Translations under genes and position numbers: made by a program | Shown: positions 42,914-50,580 of the stretch, piece by piece | Position numbering within the stretch: the stretch's first letter is position 1 | Layout: each line of letters opens with the position of its first letter | Assembly: GCA_016792625.1 (NCBI GenBank) | Contig: JAEUKK010000080.1 | Location: forward strand, 1-60,650 | Source: Deltaproteobacteria bacterium | Lineage (GTDB): Bacteria; Myxococcota_A; UBA796; UBA2385 | Direction: 5' to 3' | DNA: 60,650 nt | Notes under the pieces: generated by a model | The model's input: only the letters and a program-made list of their open reading frames with translations | Databases searched by the model: none | Told to the model about the DNA's origin: nothing

Positions 42914-43296
42914 CAAGGCCCCCCCTCGACGAGCAGGCGGCAGACCGGCGAGGCGGTCATGTAGCGGTCGAGGGCGTCGCCACACTCGTCGACCAGCTCG
43001 CAGGGCAGGTTGCGAATGGCGAGCGCGCAGTGGGCCAAGTTCTGGGGCGCGACCGCGCCGGCGGTGTCGTCGGCCAACGACTCGGGCGGCACCTCGACGC
43101 AGGTGTAGGCGTCGAAAAAGGCCTCGTAGCGGGCGGTCGCCAGGGCGCCGTCGCCCGTGCACTCTTCGGTGCGGCCAGCGATGGCATAGGCGGCCTCTTT
43201 GCACCAGGCGTCTTCGTCAAGCGAGCGATTGCAGGCCGACAAAACCCCGCCCAGCGCGAGCAGCGCCGAGGCGCGGGCACGGCACAGCGGGCTCAT
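42913..43296 (-). CDS. Small Cys-rich lipoprotein
   Basis: 127 residues. The lipobox is GGVLSAC (Cys22). The mature part has seven Cys (WCKEAA, EECTGD, YTCVEV, AHCALA, LPCELV, DECGDA, PVCRLL), probably disulfide bonded. ATG 43296 overlaps the stop of the previous gene (ATGA) and its stop overlaps the next start (TGATG). No family recognised. Confidence 0.75.
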   Translation of the reverse strand: MSPLCRARASALLALGGVLSACNRSLDEDAWCKEAAYAIAGRTEECTGDGALATARYEAFFDAYTCVEVPPESLADDTAGAVAPQNLAHCALAIRNLPCELVDECGDALDRYMTASPVCRLLVEGGP

Positions 43297-43733
43297 GGGA
43301 CCTCGACCGACCAGGCTGCGCCGCCCGTGTCGGGGACCTCGACCCAAGTCAGCAGCGCGCCTTGCAGGTCGCGCACGGTGATGATGGAGCCCTCAGACAG
43401 CTGCAGCGTGTAGCCGGCATAGGCCGCGTTGACCTGCTGGAGCATCACCTCGACGCAGTCGGGGCCGACGTAGCCAAGCTGCACCGGCACGACGTTGATG
43501 AAGGTGACGTAGGCCACCGAGACCGGCGCGGACGAGGAGCAGGGCAGCTCGCCGCTGGGAACCCCGCTGTCGCCGGCCAGCGGGGCGCCGCTGCGGGTCA
43601 CCGGCTCGGGGTAGCGGCTGCCGTAGCCGCAGCCCGCCGACAGCCCGCACAGCACGCCGAGCGCGCACAGCAGGCGCTGCACGCTCTGCGCCGCGAGGCG
43701 ACCGACCCACCGTTGGCGCGCTTGCCGCCCCAT
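43293..43733 (-). CDS. Lipoprotein with VHL-beta-like domain
   Basis: 146 residues; first gene of the run. The lipobox is LSAGC (Cys35). Residues 68-140 (VAYVTFINVVPVQLGYVG, then CVEVMLQQV and a GSIITVRD turn) resemble the VHL beta-sandwich pattern (V-F-x-N, aromatic-Val strand, G-x-x-W/V-x-x-x-D turn). The match is by eye and moderate. The start is ATG 43733, chosen because the longer in-frame extension lacks a signal. A 6-bp inverted repeat lies 69 bases upstream. Confidence 0.65.
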   Translation of the reverse strand: MGRQARQRWVGRLAAQSVQRLLCALGVLCGLSAGCGYGSRYPEPVTRSGAPLAGDSGVPSGELPCSSSAPVSVAYVTFINVVPVQLGYVGPDCVEVMLQQVNAAYAGYTLQLSEGSIITVRDLQGALLTWVEVPDTGGAAWSVEVP

Positions 43734-43801
43734 CGCACCCCCGCCGACCCGTCGCGACCCGCGCCGTCGCGGCGAGGAACACCGCGGCGCCGCCCGCCAC
43801 T

Positions 43802-43815
43802 CACCTGAACAGGTG
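43802..43815. promoter_or_regulatory. Perfect inverted repeat CACCTG-AA-CAGGTG
   Basis: A palindrome of two 6-base arms with a 2-base centre, 69 bases before the lipoprotein run starting at 43733. An operator is possible but the arms are short. Confidence 0.35.
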
Positions 43816-43916
43816 TACCCCATCCACTCGCCGCGCGCAAGCCCAGGGCGGGCCAGACGCTGCCACACCTGCACCGCCCTGTCCACAAAAAGTGGCCAGC
43901 ATCGCGGCGGTTTCGC

Positions 43917-46424
43917 TCAGCGCAGGCCGACGATCGTGTAGGCGTCGCCGCCCTCGCCCGGGTAGCAGGGCCGCCAAGCGTCCGCGTAGCCGCAGGTGGG
44001 CAGCCAATCCCGCACCGCCTTCTTCAACGCCCCTGTGCCGTGGCCGTGCAGCAAAAAGGCCACCGGCAGGCCAGTCAGCGCGAGGCGGTCGAGGAAGTCG
44101 GCCGCCATGGCGAGGGCCTCGTCGACCCGCACCCCGCGCAGGTCGAGCGTGTTCGCGTCCATGCGAAGGCCCTGCAGCTCTTTGTGATCAACCTGCGGGG
44201 CCTTGTGGATGAGCGGCGCAGCGGGCGCGGCCGCGGGGGCCGGCGCCGGCGCGGGGCGGGCCTCGCGCACCGGAGCGGGGATCGGCCGCCCACGGCCGTC
44301 AAGGCGCAGCAGCTCCTCACGGGGGAGCTTGAGGCGCAGGCCGCCAACGGTGAGCTCGTAGCGGTCCTTGGGCAAGATGGCCGCCACCTCTCCCACCCGG
44401 TCCAGCGTGCGTAGATGCACACGCTCCCCCACCACCAGCGGGGTCGGCTCGGGCTCGGGCGGCGGGGGCGCCGGCGGGGGCGTGCGCAGCTCCTCCTGGA
44501 TGTCGCGGATCTGCTTGAGGCTGCGGCCGGCGAGGCTGAGATCGGGCCGCTCTTGGAGCGCGGCGATGAGCCCCTTGACCTCTTCTTCGCGGTCTTTGAG
44601 GCGCCGGGCGAAGTTCTTGGCGACCTCCTGCTCGAGCTGCTGCTTGCGGTGGGCCACCTCCTTCTCTTTGCGCTCCAGCCGCTTCTCCCGCTGAGCCAAG
44701 GCCTCGGCTTGGGCGTCGAGGCGGGCCGCGGCCAAGCGCGCCTCGGCCTGCGCCGCCTCCAACGCCTCGGTGAGATCACCGAGCTGGCGCGTGCCCTCAT
44801 CGAGCAGCTCGCGCGCGCGGGTCACCACGGGCTCAGGCAAGGCGAGCTGCCGGGCGATCGAGAAGGCGTGGGACTGGCCGATGTGGCCCGGCTCCATCCG
44901 GTAGGTCGGGCGGCCATGGGCGTACTGCGCCGCCGCGATGCCAAAGCGTGGATCAGCGGCGGAGAGCGCCTTGACCTCGGCGTAGTGGGTGGTCGCGCAG
45001 ACCCGACCACCCGCGCCGATCAGCGCCTCGAGCGCGGCCCGGGCGATCGCCGCGCCCTGCGCTGGATCGGTGCCGACGCCGGCTTCATCGAGCAGGATGA
45101 GCGAGTGGGGCCCGGCGGCCGCGAGCGCCGCCTTGAGCACCCGCACGTGGCCCGAGAAGGTCGACAGATCGCCCGACACGTCCTGCAGATCGCCGACATC
45201 GGCGACCACGCGGTCAAAAAGGTCGACCCGACAGCCCTCGGCGGCGGGCAGGGGCACCCCCGCCCGCACGAGCAAGGCCATGAGGCCCAGCGTCTTCATC
45301 GCCACCGTCTTGCCGCCGGTGTTGGGGCCGGTCAAAATCAGACCGGGTTGCCGGCCATCCAGGCGCAGATCATTGGCCACGACGTCGACCCCGCGCAGGA
45401 CCAGCACGGGGTGGCGGGCTTGGCGCAGGCGCATCACGCCGCCGCGCCTCACCTCGGGGATGACCCCCTCCAGCTCGCGGCCCAGGCCTTGGCGGCAGAG
45501 CGCGAGATCGACGGCCAGCGCCTCGTCCAGCGCGTCGGTGATCTGGGGCAGGGCGGCGCCGAGGCGACCGCAGAGCTCGGCGATGATGCGCCGGACCTCA
45601 CGCTCCACGGCGAAGCGCGCCTCGCGCAGCAGGTTGCTGCGCACGACGACCGCCGCCGGCTCCATGAACACGGTCTCGCCGGTCTGCGAGGTCGCGTGCA
45701 CGATGCCCAAGGCGCGGGGCGCGCTGACCTTCATCGGCAGGACGAAGCGCCCCTCCCGCTCGGTGATGAAGCGGTCCTGCAGGTGCTGGCCGAAGGCCTC
45801 GTCCCGCAGGTACTCCTCGAGCATGTCGCGGATCTGGGCCTCGAGCTGGGCGCAGCGCTGGCGCAGCCGACCGAGCTCAGGGAAGGCCCGGCTGCTCAGC
45901 TCGCCGAGCTCGTCGAAGGCGACGCTCAGCAGCTTGATCAGCTCCGCTTCGATGCAAAAGCGCGGGCCCCGCGCGGCCAAGGTCGGCTGGGCCTCACCCA
46001 GCTCGCGCAGCCAGCCGCCCAGGCGGTCTAGCGCGAGCACGACGCCGACCAGCTCGCGCAGCTCGGGCAGGTCGAGCAAGCCGCCCCGGTCCAGCCGCGA
46101 GAGCAGCGGCGCGCAGTCGACGATGCCGCCCATCGGCGGGCGCTCGAGCAGCGCGGCGAGGGCCTCGAGCTCCTGCACCTCGGCGTAGGCGCGCTGGACC
46201 TCGTCAAGCTCGGCCGCGAGGCGAAGGTTCCGCGCCGCCTCTGCGCCGGGGATCGTGTGGGCGTGGCCCGCGAGGCGCTCGAGCAGCACCGGCCAGTCCA
46301 AGGCGCGGCGGCTGTGGGCCCAGAGGTCAAAGGCGGGGGCGCCCTGCTCGCCGGGGCTCGGGGCGGGCGCTGCGGTCGGCCGCGGGTCGGCGAGGGGGGC
46401 CGAGGCGGCGGTGTCGGGGGACAT
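43917..46424 (-). CDS. mutS2: Endonuclease MutS2
   Basis: 835 residues. The MutS core has the Walker A GPNTGGKTVAMKT, LSTFSGHV, LILLDEAGVGTDP (Walker B) and TTHYAEVK. A long coiled-coil (EKRLERKEKEVAHRKQQLE) precedes a KOW-like linker and a C-terminal Smr domain (LDLRGVRVDEAL, LLHGHGTGALKKAV), with the LDxR and HGxG nuclease motifs. It lacks the MutS mismatch-recognition domain, as MutS2 does. Family knowledge: it cuts recombination intermediates and/or rescues collided ribosomes. The start is uncertain: ATG 46424 chosen, ATG 46475 possible, both without a good ribosome-binding site. Confidence 0.94.
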   Translation of the reverse strand: MSPDTAASAPLADPRPTAAPAPSPGEQGAPAFDLWAHSRRALDWPVLLERLAGHAHTIPGAEAARNLRLAAELDEVQRAYAEVQELEALAALLERPPMGGIVDCAPLLSRLDRGGLLDLPELRELVGVVLALDRLGGWLRELGEAQPTLAARGPRFCIEAELIKLLSVAFDELGELSSRAFPELGRLRQRCAQLEAQIRDMLEEYLRDEAFGQHLQDRFITEREGRFVLPMKVSAPRALGIVHATSQTGETVFMEPAAVVVRSNLLREARFAVEREVRRIIAELCGRLGAALPQITDALDEALAVDLALCRQGLGRELEGVIPEVRRGGVMRLRQARHPVLVLRGVDVVANDLRLDGRQPGLILTGPNTGGKTVAMKTLGLMALLVRAGVPLPAAEGCRVDLFDRVVADVGDLQDVSGDLSTFSGHVRVLKAALAAAGPHSLILLDEAGVGTDPAQGAAIARAALEALIGAGGRVCATTHYAEVKALSAADPRFGIAAAQYAHGRPTYRMEPGHIGQSHAFSIARQLALPEPVVTRARELLDEGTRQLGDLTEALEAAQAEARLAAARLDAQAEALAQREKRLERKEKEVAHRKQQLEQEVAKNFARRLKDREEEVKGLIAALQERPDLSLAGRSLKQIRDIQEELRTPPPAPPPPEPEPTPLVVGERVHLRTLDRVGEVAAILPKDRYELTVGGLRLKLPREELLRLDGRGRPIPAPVREARPAPAPAPAAAPAAPLIHKAPQVDHKELQGLRMDANTLDLRGVRVDEALAMAADFLDRLALTGLPVAFLLHGHGTGALKKAVRDWLPTCGYADAWRPCYPGEGGDAYTIVGLR

Positions 46425-46939
46425 CCAGATCACCGATGAGGACGAAGGAGCCGCGCGGATGGCCGCGGGCGTCATGCGGACAAGGGGCGCTGCGGCGGCG
46501 GCGCGCGCCGACCGGCGGGGCGCCCCGAAGCGGAGGGCGGGCGCCCCGCCGAGGGCCTGCGCGGCCCGATCTGCGCTGTAGAGCCGCGATCCGGCGGCGT
46601 CGCGGCGGCGGGCCGATCTGTTCCCGAACGGTCACAGCGCGCGCAGCGCCCGGTGGCCTGCCCCGCGCAAGGGCGGGCCCGGGCCCGGCGCAATTCGCCT
46701 GCGCACAACTCACCGTGAACAACCCCGCACAGGCCACTTTGGTGCAGCGTGGCCCTTCGCGGCTTGCGCGCAGCCGGCCCGCGTGGTCCACTTCGTCACC
46801 AGTTGTCACGGCGCCGCGACTAGACCCGCGGTCGGCGCCGCCGGCGGGCCTGCGCGGGCGCGCCCGGATACCGACCGCCCGCGCGCACCGGCGCACGAGC
46901 ATCGACGCCGCGCTCCCGCCCCGCAGAGGACCGCCCCCG
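46425..46939. other. Divergent intergenic region, no gene seen
   Basis: 515 bases between mutS2 and the racemase-fold gene. It contains GGGCGCCC-type inverted repeats (around 46518-46550) and a less GC-rich stretch (46690-46810) where the promoters are likely. No RNA gene recognised. Confidence 0.5.
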
Positions 46940-48280
46940 ATGAACGCCCCGGAGCAGACCGCCCCACCGGAAGACGCCCCCCTCGCGGCCACCTCCCCTG
47001 CAGACGCGGCCGAGGCCGCCTCCGCGAGCGCAGGGCCGGCCCCCGACGGCGGCGAGGCCCCCCGTGCCGCCGCCGGCCCGTCAACCGCTGAGGGGGCGGG
47101 CGCCGCGTGGACCTCGCTGCTCGCGCAGGAGACGCTGCCAGCGGCCATGGTCGACCTCGACGCCCTCGACCACAACGCGGCCACCCTCGCTGGCGTGCTC
47201 GGCGACCGCCGCCTGTCCATCCGCCTCGTGACCAGCGAGCTGCGCAGCACCGGGGTCCTCCGGCACCTGTTCACCACCGGCCCCCGCGCGCTGCAAGGTG
47301 TGCACTGCGGCAGCACCGCCGAGGCCAGCCTGCTCGCCGAGCTCGGCTTCGACGACCTGCTCATCGCTGTGCCGCCGGCCCGCCCCCAAGAGGCCGCCCA
47401 GGTGGCTGAGCTGGTCGCCGCCGGCCGCCAGGTGCTCGTGGTGGTCGACGATCTCGCCCAAGGCCAGATGCTCGGCGCGGCGGCCCGCGAGCTCGGCGTC
47501 GAGATCAACGTCTGCGTCGACGTTGACGCGACTTGGCAGCCCGTGGCTGAGGTCATCCTCGGGGTGCGCCGCAGCGCCCTCGCCGACAGCGAGGCGGCGC
47601 GCGCGCTGGCCGGGCGCCTGCGCGACCTCGGCGGCCTGCAGGTCACCGGCGTGATGACGTGGGAGAGCGGGACCGCTGAGCTGCGCGCCGGCGCGCACTG
47701 GTGGGCGGTCGGCCCGGTGCGCCCGCTGCTTCGCCGGCGCAGCGCCGCGGCGGCGGCGGATCGGCGCGGCGCTGTCGTGGCCGCGCTTCGCGAAGATGGC
47801 CACCCCATCGCTGTGGTCAACGGCGGCAGCACCGCGAGCCTCGACATGGCCGTCTCTGACCCGGTGCTCACCGAGGTCAGCCTCGGCGGCGGCTTCCTCG
47901 CCCCCCTGCGCTGCGACGGCATGGGCATCGACCTGCGCCCCGCCTTCCACTTCGCCTTGCCAGTGGTGCGCCGGCCCGATCCCGAGCAGGTGGCCTGCGC
48001 GAGCGGCGGCTGGGTGGGCGTCGCCAACGGCAAGGCCGTCGAGCCCCAGGTCGTCTGGCCCGCCCGTCTGCGGCCGGTGCCCGGCTCGGGCTGGGGCGAG
48101 GCCTACAGCTTGTTGCAGGCGACCGACGGCGAAGCGGGCCTGCAGATCGGTGATCCCGTCGTCTGTCGCCCGGGCCAGGTCGCGCCAGTGATGGAGCGCT
48201 TCACCGAGGTCCTGCTCCACCGCGGCGATCAGCTCGTCGAGCGGGCGCCGACCTACCGGGGCCTCGGCTTGCACGGCTGA
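46940..48280 (+). CDS. Alanine-racemase-fold protein (D-threonine aldolase/D-serine dehydratase-like), catalytic residues lost
   Basis: 446 residues. After a 55-residue Ala/Pro-rich start the N-terminal barrel is recognisable: LPAAMVDLDALDHNAATLAG. In the family the next strand has RPHxKTHK with the PLP lysine; here it reads IRLVTSELRST (Ser99 where Lys is expected). The C-terminal domain normally has PNHxC zinc ligands; here RPGQVAPVM lacks both. The VNGGSTAS and CDGMGIDLRP stretches keep the fold. So the PLP and Zn sites both seem lost and the protein is probably non-catalytic. ATG 46940, GAGGA nine bases upstream. Confidence 0.72.
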   Translation: MNAPEQTAPPEDAPLAATSPADAAEAASASAGPAPDGGEAPRAAAGPSTAEGAGAAWTSLLAQETLPAAMVDLDALDHNAATLAGVLGDRRLSIRLVTSELRSTGVLRHLFTTGPRALQGVHCGSTAEASLLAELGFDDLLIAVPPARPQEAAQVAELVAAGRQVLVVVDDLAQGQMLGAAARELGVEINVCVDVDATWQPVAEVILGVRRSALADSEAARALAGRLRDLGGLQVTGVMTWESGTAELRAGAHWWAVGPVRPLLRRRSAAAAADRRGAVVAALREDGHPIAVVNGGSTASLDMAVSDPVLTEVSLGGGFLAPLRCDGMGIDLRPAFHFALPVVRRPDPEQVACASGGWVGVANGKAVEPQVVWPARLRPVPGSGWGEAYSLLQATDGEAGLQIGDPVVCRPGQVAPVMERFTEVLLHRGDQLVERAPTYRGLGLHG

Positions 48281-48326
48281 GCGGGCGCAGAGCCCGGCCT
48301 TCGGCATCGGCCCTGACCCACGAATA

Positions 48327-48347
48327 GCGTCCAGCGCAGCATTCTCA
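48327..48347 (+). promoter_or_regulatory. Copy C of the 21-base intergenic motif
   Basis: Reads GCGTCC, AGCGCAG, then CATTCTCA. It aligns without gaps to copies A and B but is less similar and is far (867 bases) from the next gene on its strand. Confidence 0.3.
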
Positions 48348-48720
48348 ACGCAGCCGGCACCGCAGCCTCGCCGCTGGCCCCCCGCCGCTGGGCGCCGACG
48401 CCCTCGCTCCGGGGTCGCTCCGCCCTGGGCAGCGCGGCCGGGGGGCCTCCGAAGGGCGACGCGGCCCCGCCGGCCCCCGCTCCCTCTGGCTCCGGCCCGC
48501 AGCCGCGCGCGAGGGCTCCGGCCTTCGGCGCACCAGGGCTGCGACCCCAGGGGACCACCCGCCCGCCGCGCGGCCGCGCCCGCCGACAGGCTCGCTCCGG
48601 CGCCCGGCGCCGACCCCGCCAGCCCGCGCGCGCCACGCTCCCCCGCGGTCCACCGGAGGTCCAGCGCGCCCCTCGCCCGCCCTGGTGCGCCTGATCGTGC
48701 GGCGCCCCGCGGCCCTCGCT

Positions 48721-48736
48721 GCGGCCGTGCGGCCGC
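48721..48736. repeat. Perfect GC-rich hairpin
   Basis: GCGGCCG and CGGCCGC around a TG centre. One of many short palindromes in the intergenic regions of this window. Confidence 0.5.
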
Positions 48737-48911
48737 GCCGGGCCGAGCCGCGCGCCTGTGTCGGCGGTGGTCGACAGCGCGATGCCCGCCCAGAAGGTCA
48801 CCCTCGCGCAGGCAGGGGTCCGGCTGCGGGGCGGCGCGCGCCCCGTGGGCCCCCACCCTCACCGGAGATCGGCCCCAGGGCCGGCTCGGCCGCCCGGCGG
48901 TCAGGGTCCGG

Positions 48912-48980
48912 GGTGGATCGGGGGGCGGGCCCCGCGCCGCGGGCGCGCCGACGCCCGCGCGGGACGGGCGGGGATCCACC
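48912..48980 (+). ncRNA. Possible structured RNA element
   Basis: An outer helix GGTGGATC (48912-48919) with GATCCACC (48973-48980) encloses an inner hairpin GCGGGCG (48939-48945) with CGCCCGC (48952-48958). It lies about 230 bases before the FRG gene. It could be a leader structure, a small RNA or a terminator of something unseen. Chance pairing is possible at this GC content, but the 8-bp outer stem contains AT pairs. Confidence 0.25.
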
Positions 48981-49214
48981 ACCCACACCGCCCAGATAAA
49001 CACTCTCGACTTCATGCACCTGGAAGCACTTCTCGTGAAAGGCAGAGAAATTTTCGCCGATGGCCGCTCTGGCCATTGACCGAGGCTGTGGCAAAGATCG
49101 GGGGCCCGCGACCGGGGAGTCACCGCCTCCTTCGACCTGTGTGGGGCAGGTCCAGGGGCCGGCGCGACGGACACGGCGCGGCTGAACGCCCACCCGACAG
49201 GCCAGGAGCACCCG

Positions 49215-50288
49215 ATGAGCACCAACACCCCCGCCGCACCCGCGGCGCCCGTCAACCTCGGCGGTCAGAACAACCGAAGCAAAGAGATCGGCCGCCGCCG
49301 CGCCCACGAAGAGAAGCTGGCCGACATCACGGTCGCCTTCGAGGACGCCATCGACCTCCTCCGCGCCCTCGACCCGCTCTCCTCTGCGCGCATCCGCCGC
49401 GGCAGCCGCCCGAACCCGCCGATCAGTCCGGCGCCGAGCATCGACCAGCGCCTGTGGGCCTCCGCCGACGGCGACGCGACCGACTGGGTGTTCCGCGGCC
49501 AGGCCAAGGCCAGCTGGGACCTGACCCCCGCTGCCCACCGCGCCGACGCGGCGGTGCTCAAGGCGGCCGGCGAGGCCCCGACCCAGGCCAGCCTGCGCGC
49601 GGCCGAGTGGGCCTCGCTCAGCGGCGTGCTGCAGGCCGCCGAGGGCTTCTCGCCCGCCCACAACGCCCTGGCGCTGCTCAACCGCGCCTCGGCCAAGGCC
49701 GCCGAGCCCGCCAAGGGCAAGAAGAAGGGCGAAGACGGCGGCTGGTCGCCGGCCAGCGCGGCCTTCCCTGACCCCGAGCTGCGCGACCTGCTGGTCAACG
49801 CCGCGCACAACGGCGTTCCCACCCGCGCCCTGACCTGGACCAGCTCGGCCCTCGTCGCCGCGTGGTTCGCCGCCGCCGAGTCCGTCCGCACCAACCAGGG
49901 CAAGCTCCCCGAGGATCTGTCGATCTGGGCCGTGCGCCGCAAGCGCAACGGCGGCCCCGGTCTGTTCGAGGCCGCCGGCCTGGAAGAGGCTCTGGCCCCC
50001 CGGGCGGGCGGCGCCGGCTTCGCGCCGGGCCTGCGCGCCTCCTACGCGACCATCCCGGCCGGCGCGGGCGCCGACCTGATCGCCGCGGCTGAGCTCGATC
50101 AGTCCAGCGCGCTGCTCAAGGCGGCCCGGGCTGGCGGCCACCCCTGGTGGTCGGCCCGCCGGTTCACCCTCCCCGCCAAGGCCGCCGGCTCCCTCCTCGA
50201 CCTGCTGGGCGAGCTGGGCGTCAACGCCGCGACCGTCCTGCCGGGCTGGCAGGGCGTGGCCGCGAGCGTCGCGCTGGCCTCGCGCTGA
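49215..50288 (+). CDS. FRG-domain protein
   Basis: 357 residues. The FRG domain (named after a conserved Phe-Arg-Gly) is visible: DWVFRGQAKASWDLTPAAHR (90-109) and AHNGVPTRALTWTSSALVAA (197-216), matching the family pattern QHxGxPTRLLDWT. Between them is a Lys-rich insert (AKGKKKGEDGG). The N-terminus is Ala/Pro-rich. FRG proteins often occur in mobile and phage-defence loci; their chemistry is poorly defined. ATG 49215 follows AGGAG. It is isolated between two non-coding stretches, which suggests an accessory island. Confidence 0.8.
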   Translation: MSTNTPAAPAAPVNLGGQNNRSKEIGRRRAHEEKLADITVAFEDAIDLLRALDPLSSARIRRGSRPNPPISPAPSIDQRLWASADGDATDWVFRGQAKASWDLTPAAHRADAAVLKAAGEAPTQASLRAAEWASLSGVLQAAEGFSPAHNALALLNRASAKAAEPAKGKKKGEDGGWSPASAAFPDPELRDLLVNAAHNGVPTRALTWTSSALVAAWFAAAESVRTNQGKLPEDLSIWAVRRKRNGGPGLFEAAGLEEALAPRAGGAGFAPGLRASYATIPAGAGADLIAAAELDQSSALLKAARAGGHPWWSARRFTLPAKAAGSLLDLLGELGVNAATVLPGWQGVAASVALASR

Positions 50289-50580
50289 GCTTGGTCGGCC
50301 GGCCCCCACGGGCCGCGCCGCCGACCACCTGGGTCGACCGCTCCACGCGGCCGGCCCAGCGTCTTTTTGGGCCGTGCATCCCCTCGGTCCGCCCCCCTTG
50401 GGCGCCTGCGGCCCCCCGCCGCGCTCGCCGGGGCCCCGGTCGCCGCTCCGCCTGCGGCGGGATCGGCGACCGCCCGGCTCGGTCGCTGCGCGACCGGCGG
50501 CTGCGCCGCCGCGCCGCGGTCGGCCGGGCGCGATCTCGTCCACACCGACGTGCAGGACGCTGTTCCGCGCGAGCTGTAGC
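50289..50580. other. Intergenic region full of GC hairpins
   Basis: 292 bases between converging genes, no gene seen. Besides the double hairpin at 50481-50510 it has GCGACC and GGTCGC arms and several CCGC/GCGG pairs, so it can fold extensively. Confidence 0.5.
50481..50510. repeat. Two abutting perfect hairpins with TGC loops
   Basis: GGTCGC-TGC-GCGACC is followed without a gap by GGCGGC-TGC-GCCGCC. Both have 6-bp arms and the same loop. It may be a REP-like element or terminator. Confidence 0.5.

Larger units (their letters stand above)
48281..49214. other. Long non-coding stretch upstream of the FRG-domain gene
   Basis: 934 bases. Open frames here have composition unlike the genes (Arg/Gly/Pro low complexity) and no supported start. 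It holds copy C of the 21-base motif (48327-48347), the hairpin at 48721-48736, a nested structure at 48912-48980 and an AT-richer block (49000-49060) likely carrying the promoter. The AGGAG at 49202 region sets the FRG start. Confidence 0.55.

Noticed and set aside
41561..43204. Longer form of the secreted protein starting at 43204
   Set aside because: The extension is Arg-rich and overlaps the Cys-rich lipoprotein gene; ATG 42913 gives a clean signal peptide and a TGATG junction.
48253..48801. Possible minus-strand gene of 182 codons in the long gap
   Set aside because: Gly/Arg/Ala-rich composition, no Shine-Dalgarno, overlaps the end of the racemase-fold gene and palindromes.
49075..49095. 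TTGACC near 49076 as a -35 of the FRG gene promoter
   Set aside because: No reasonable -10 at 16-18 bases.
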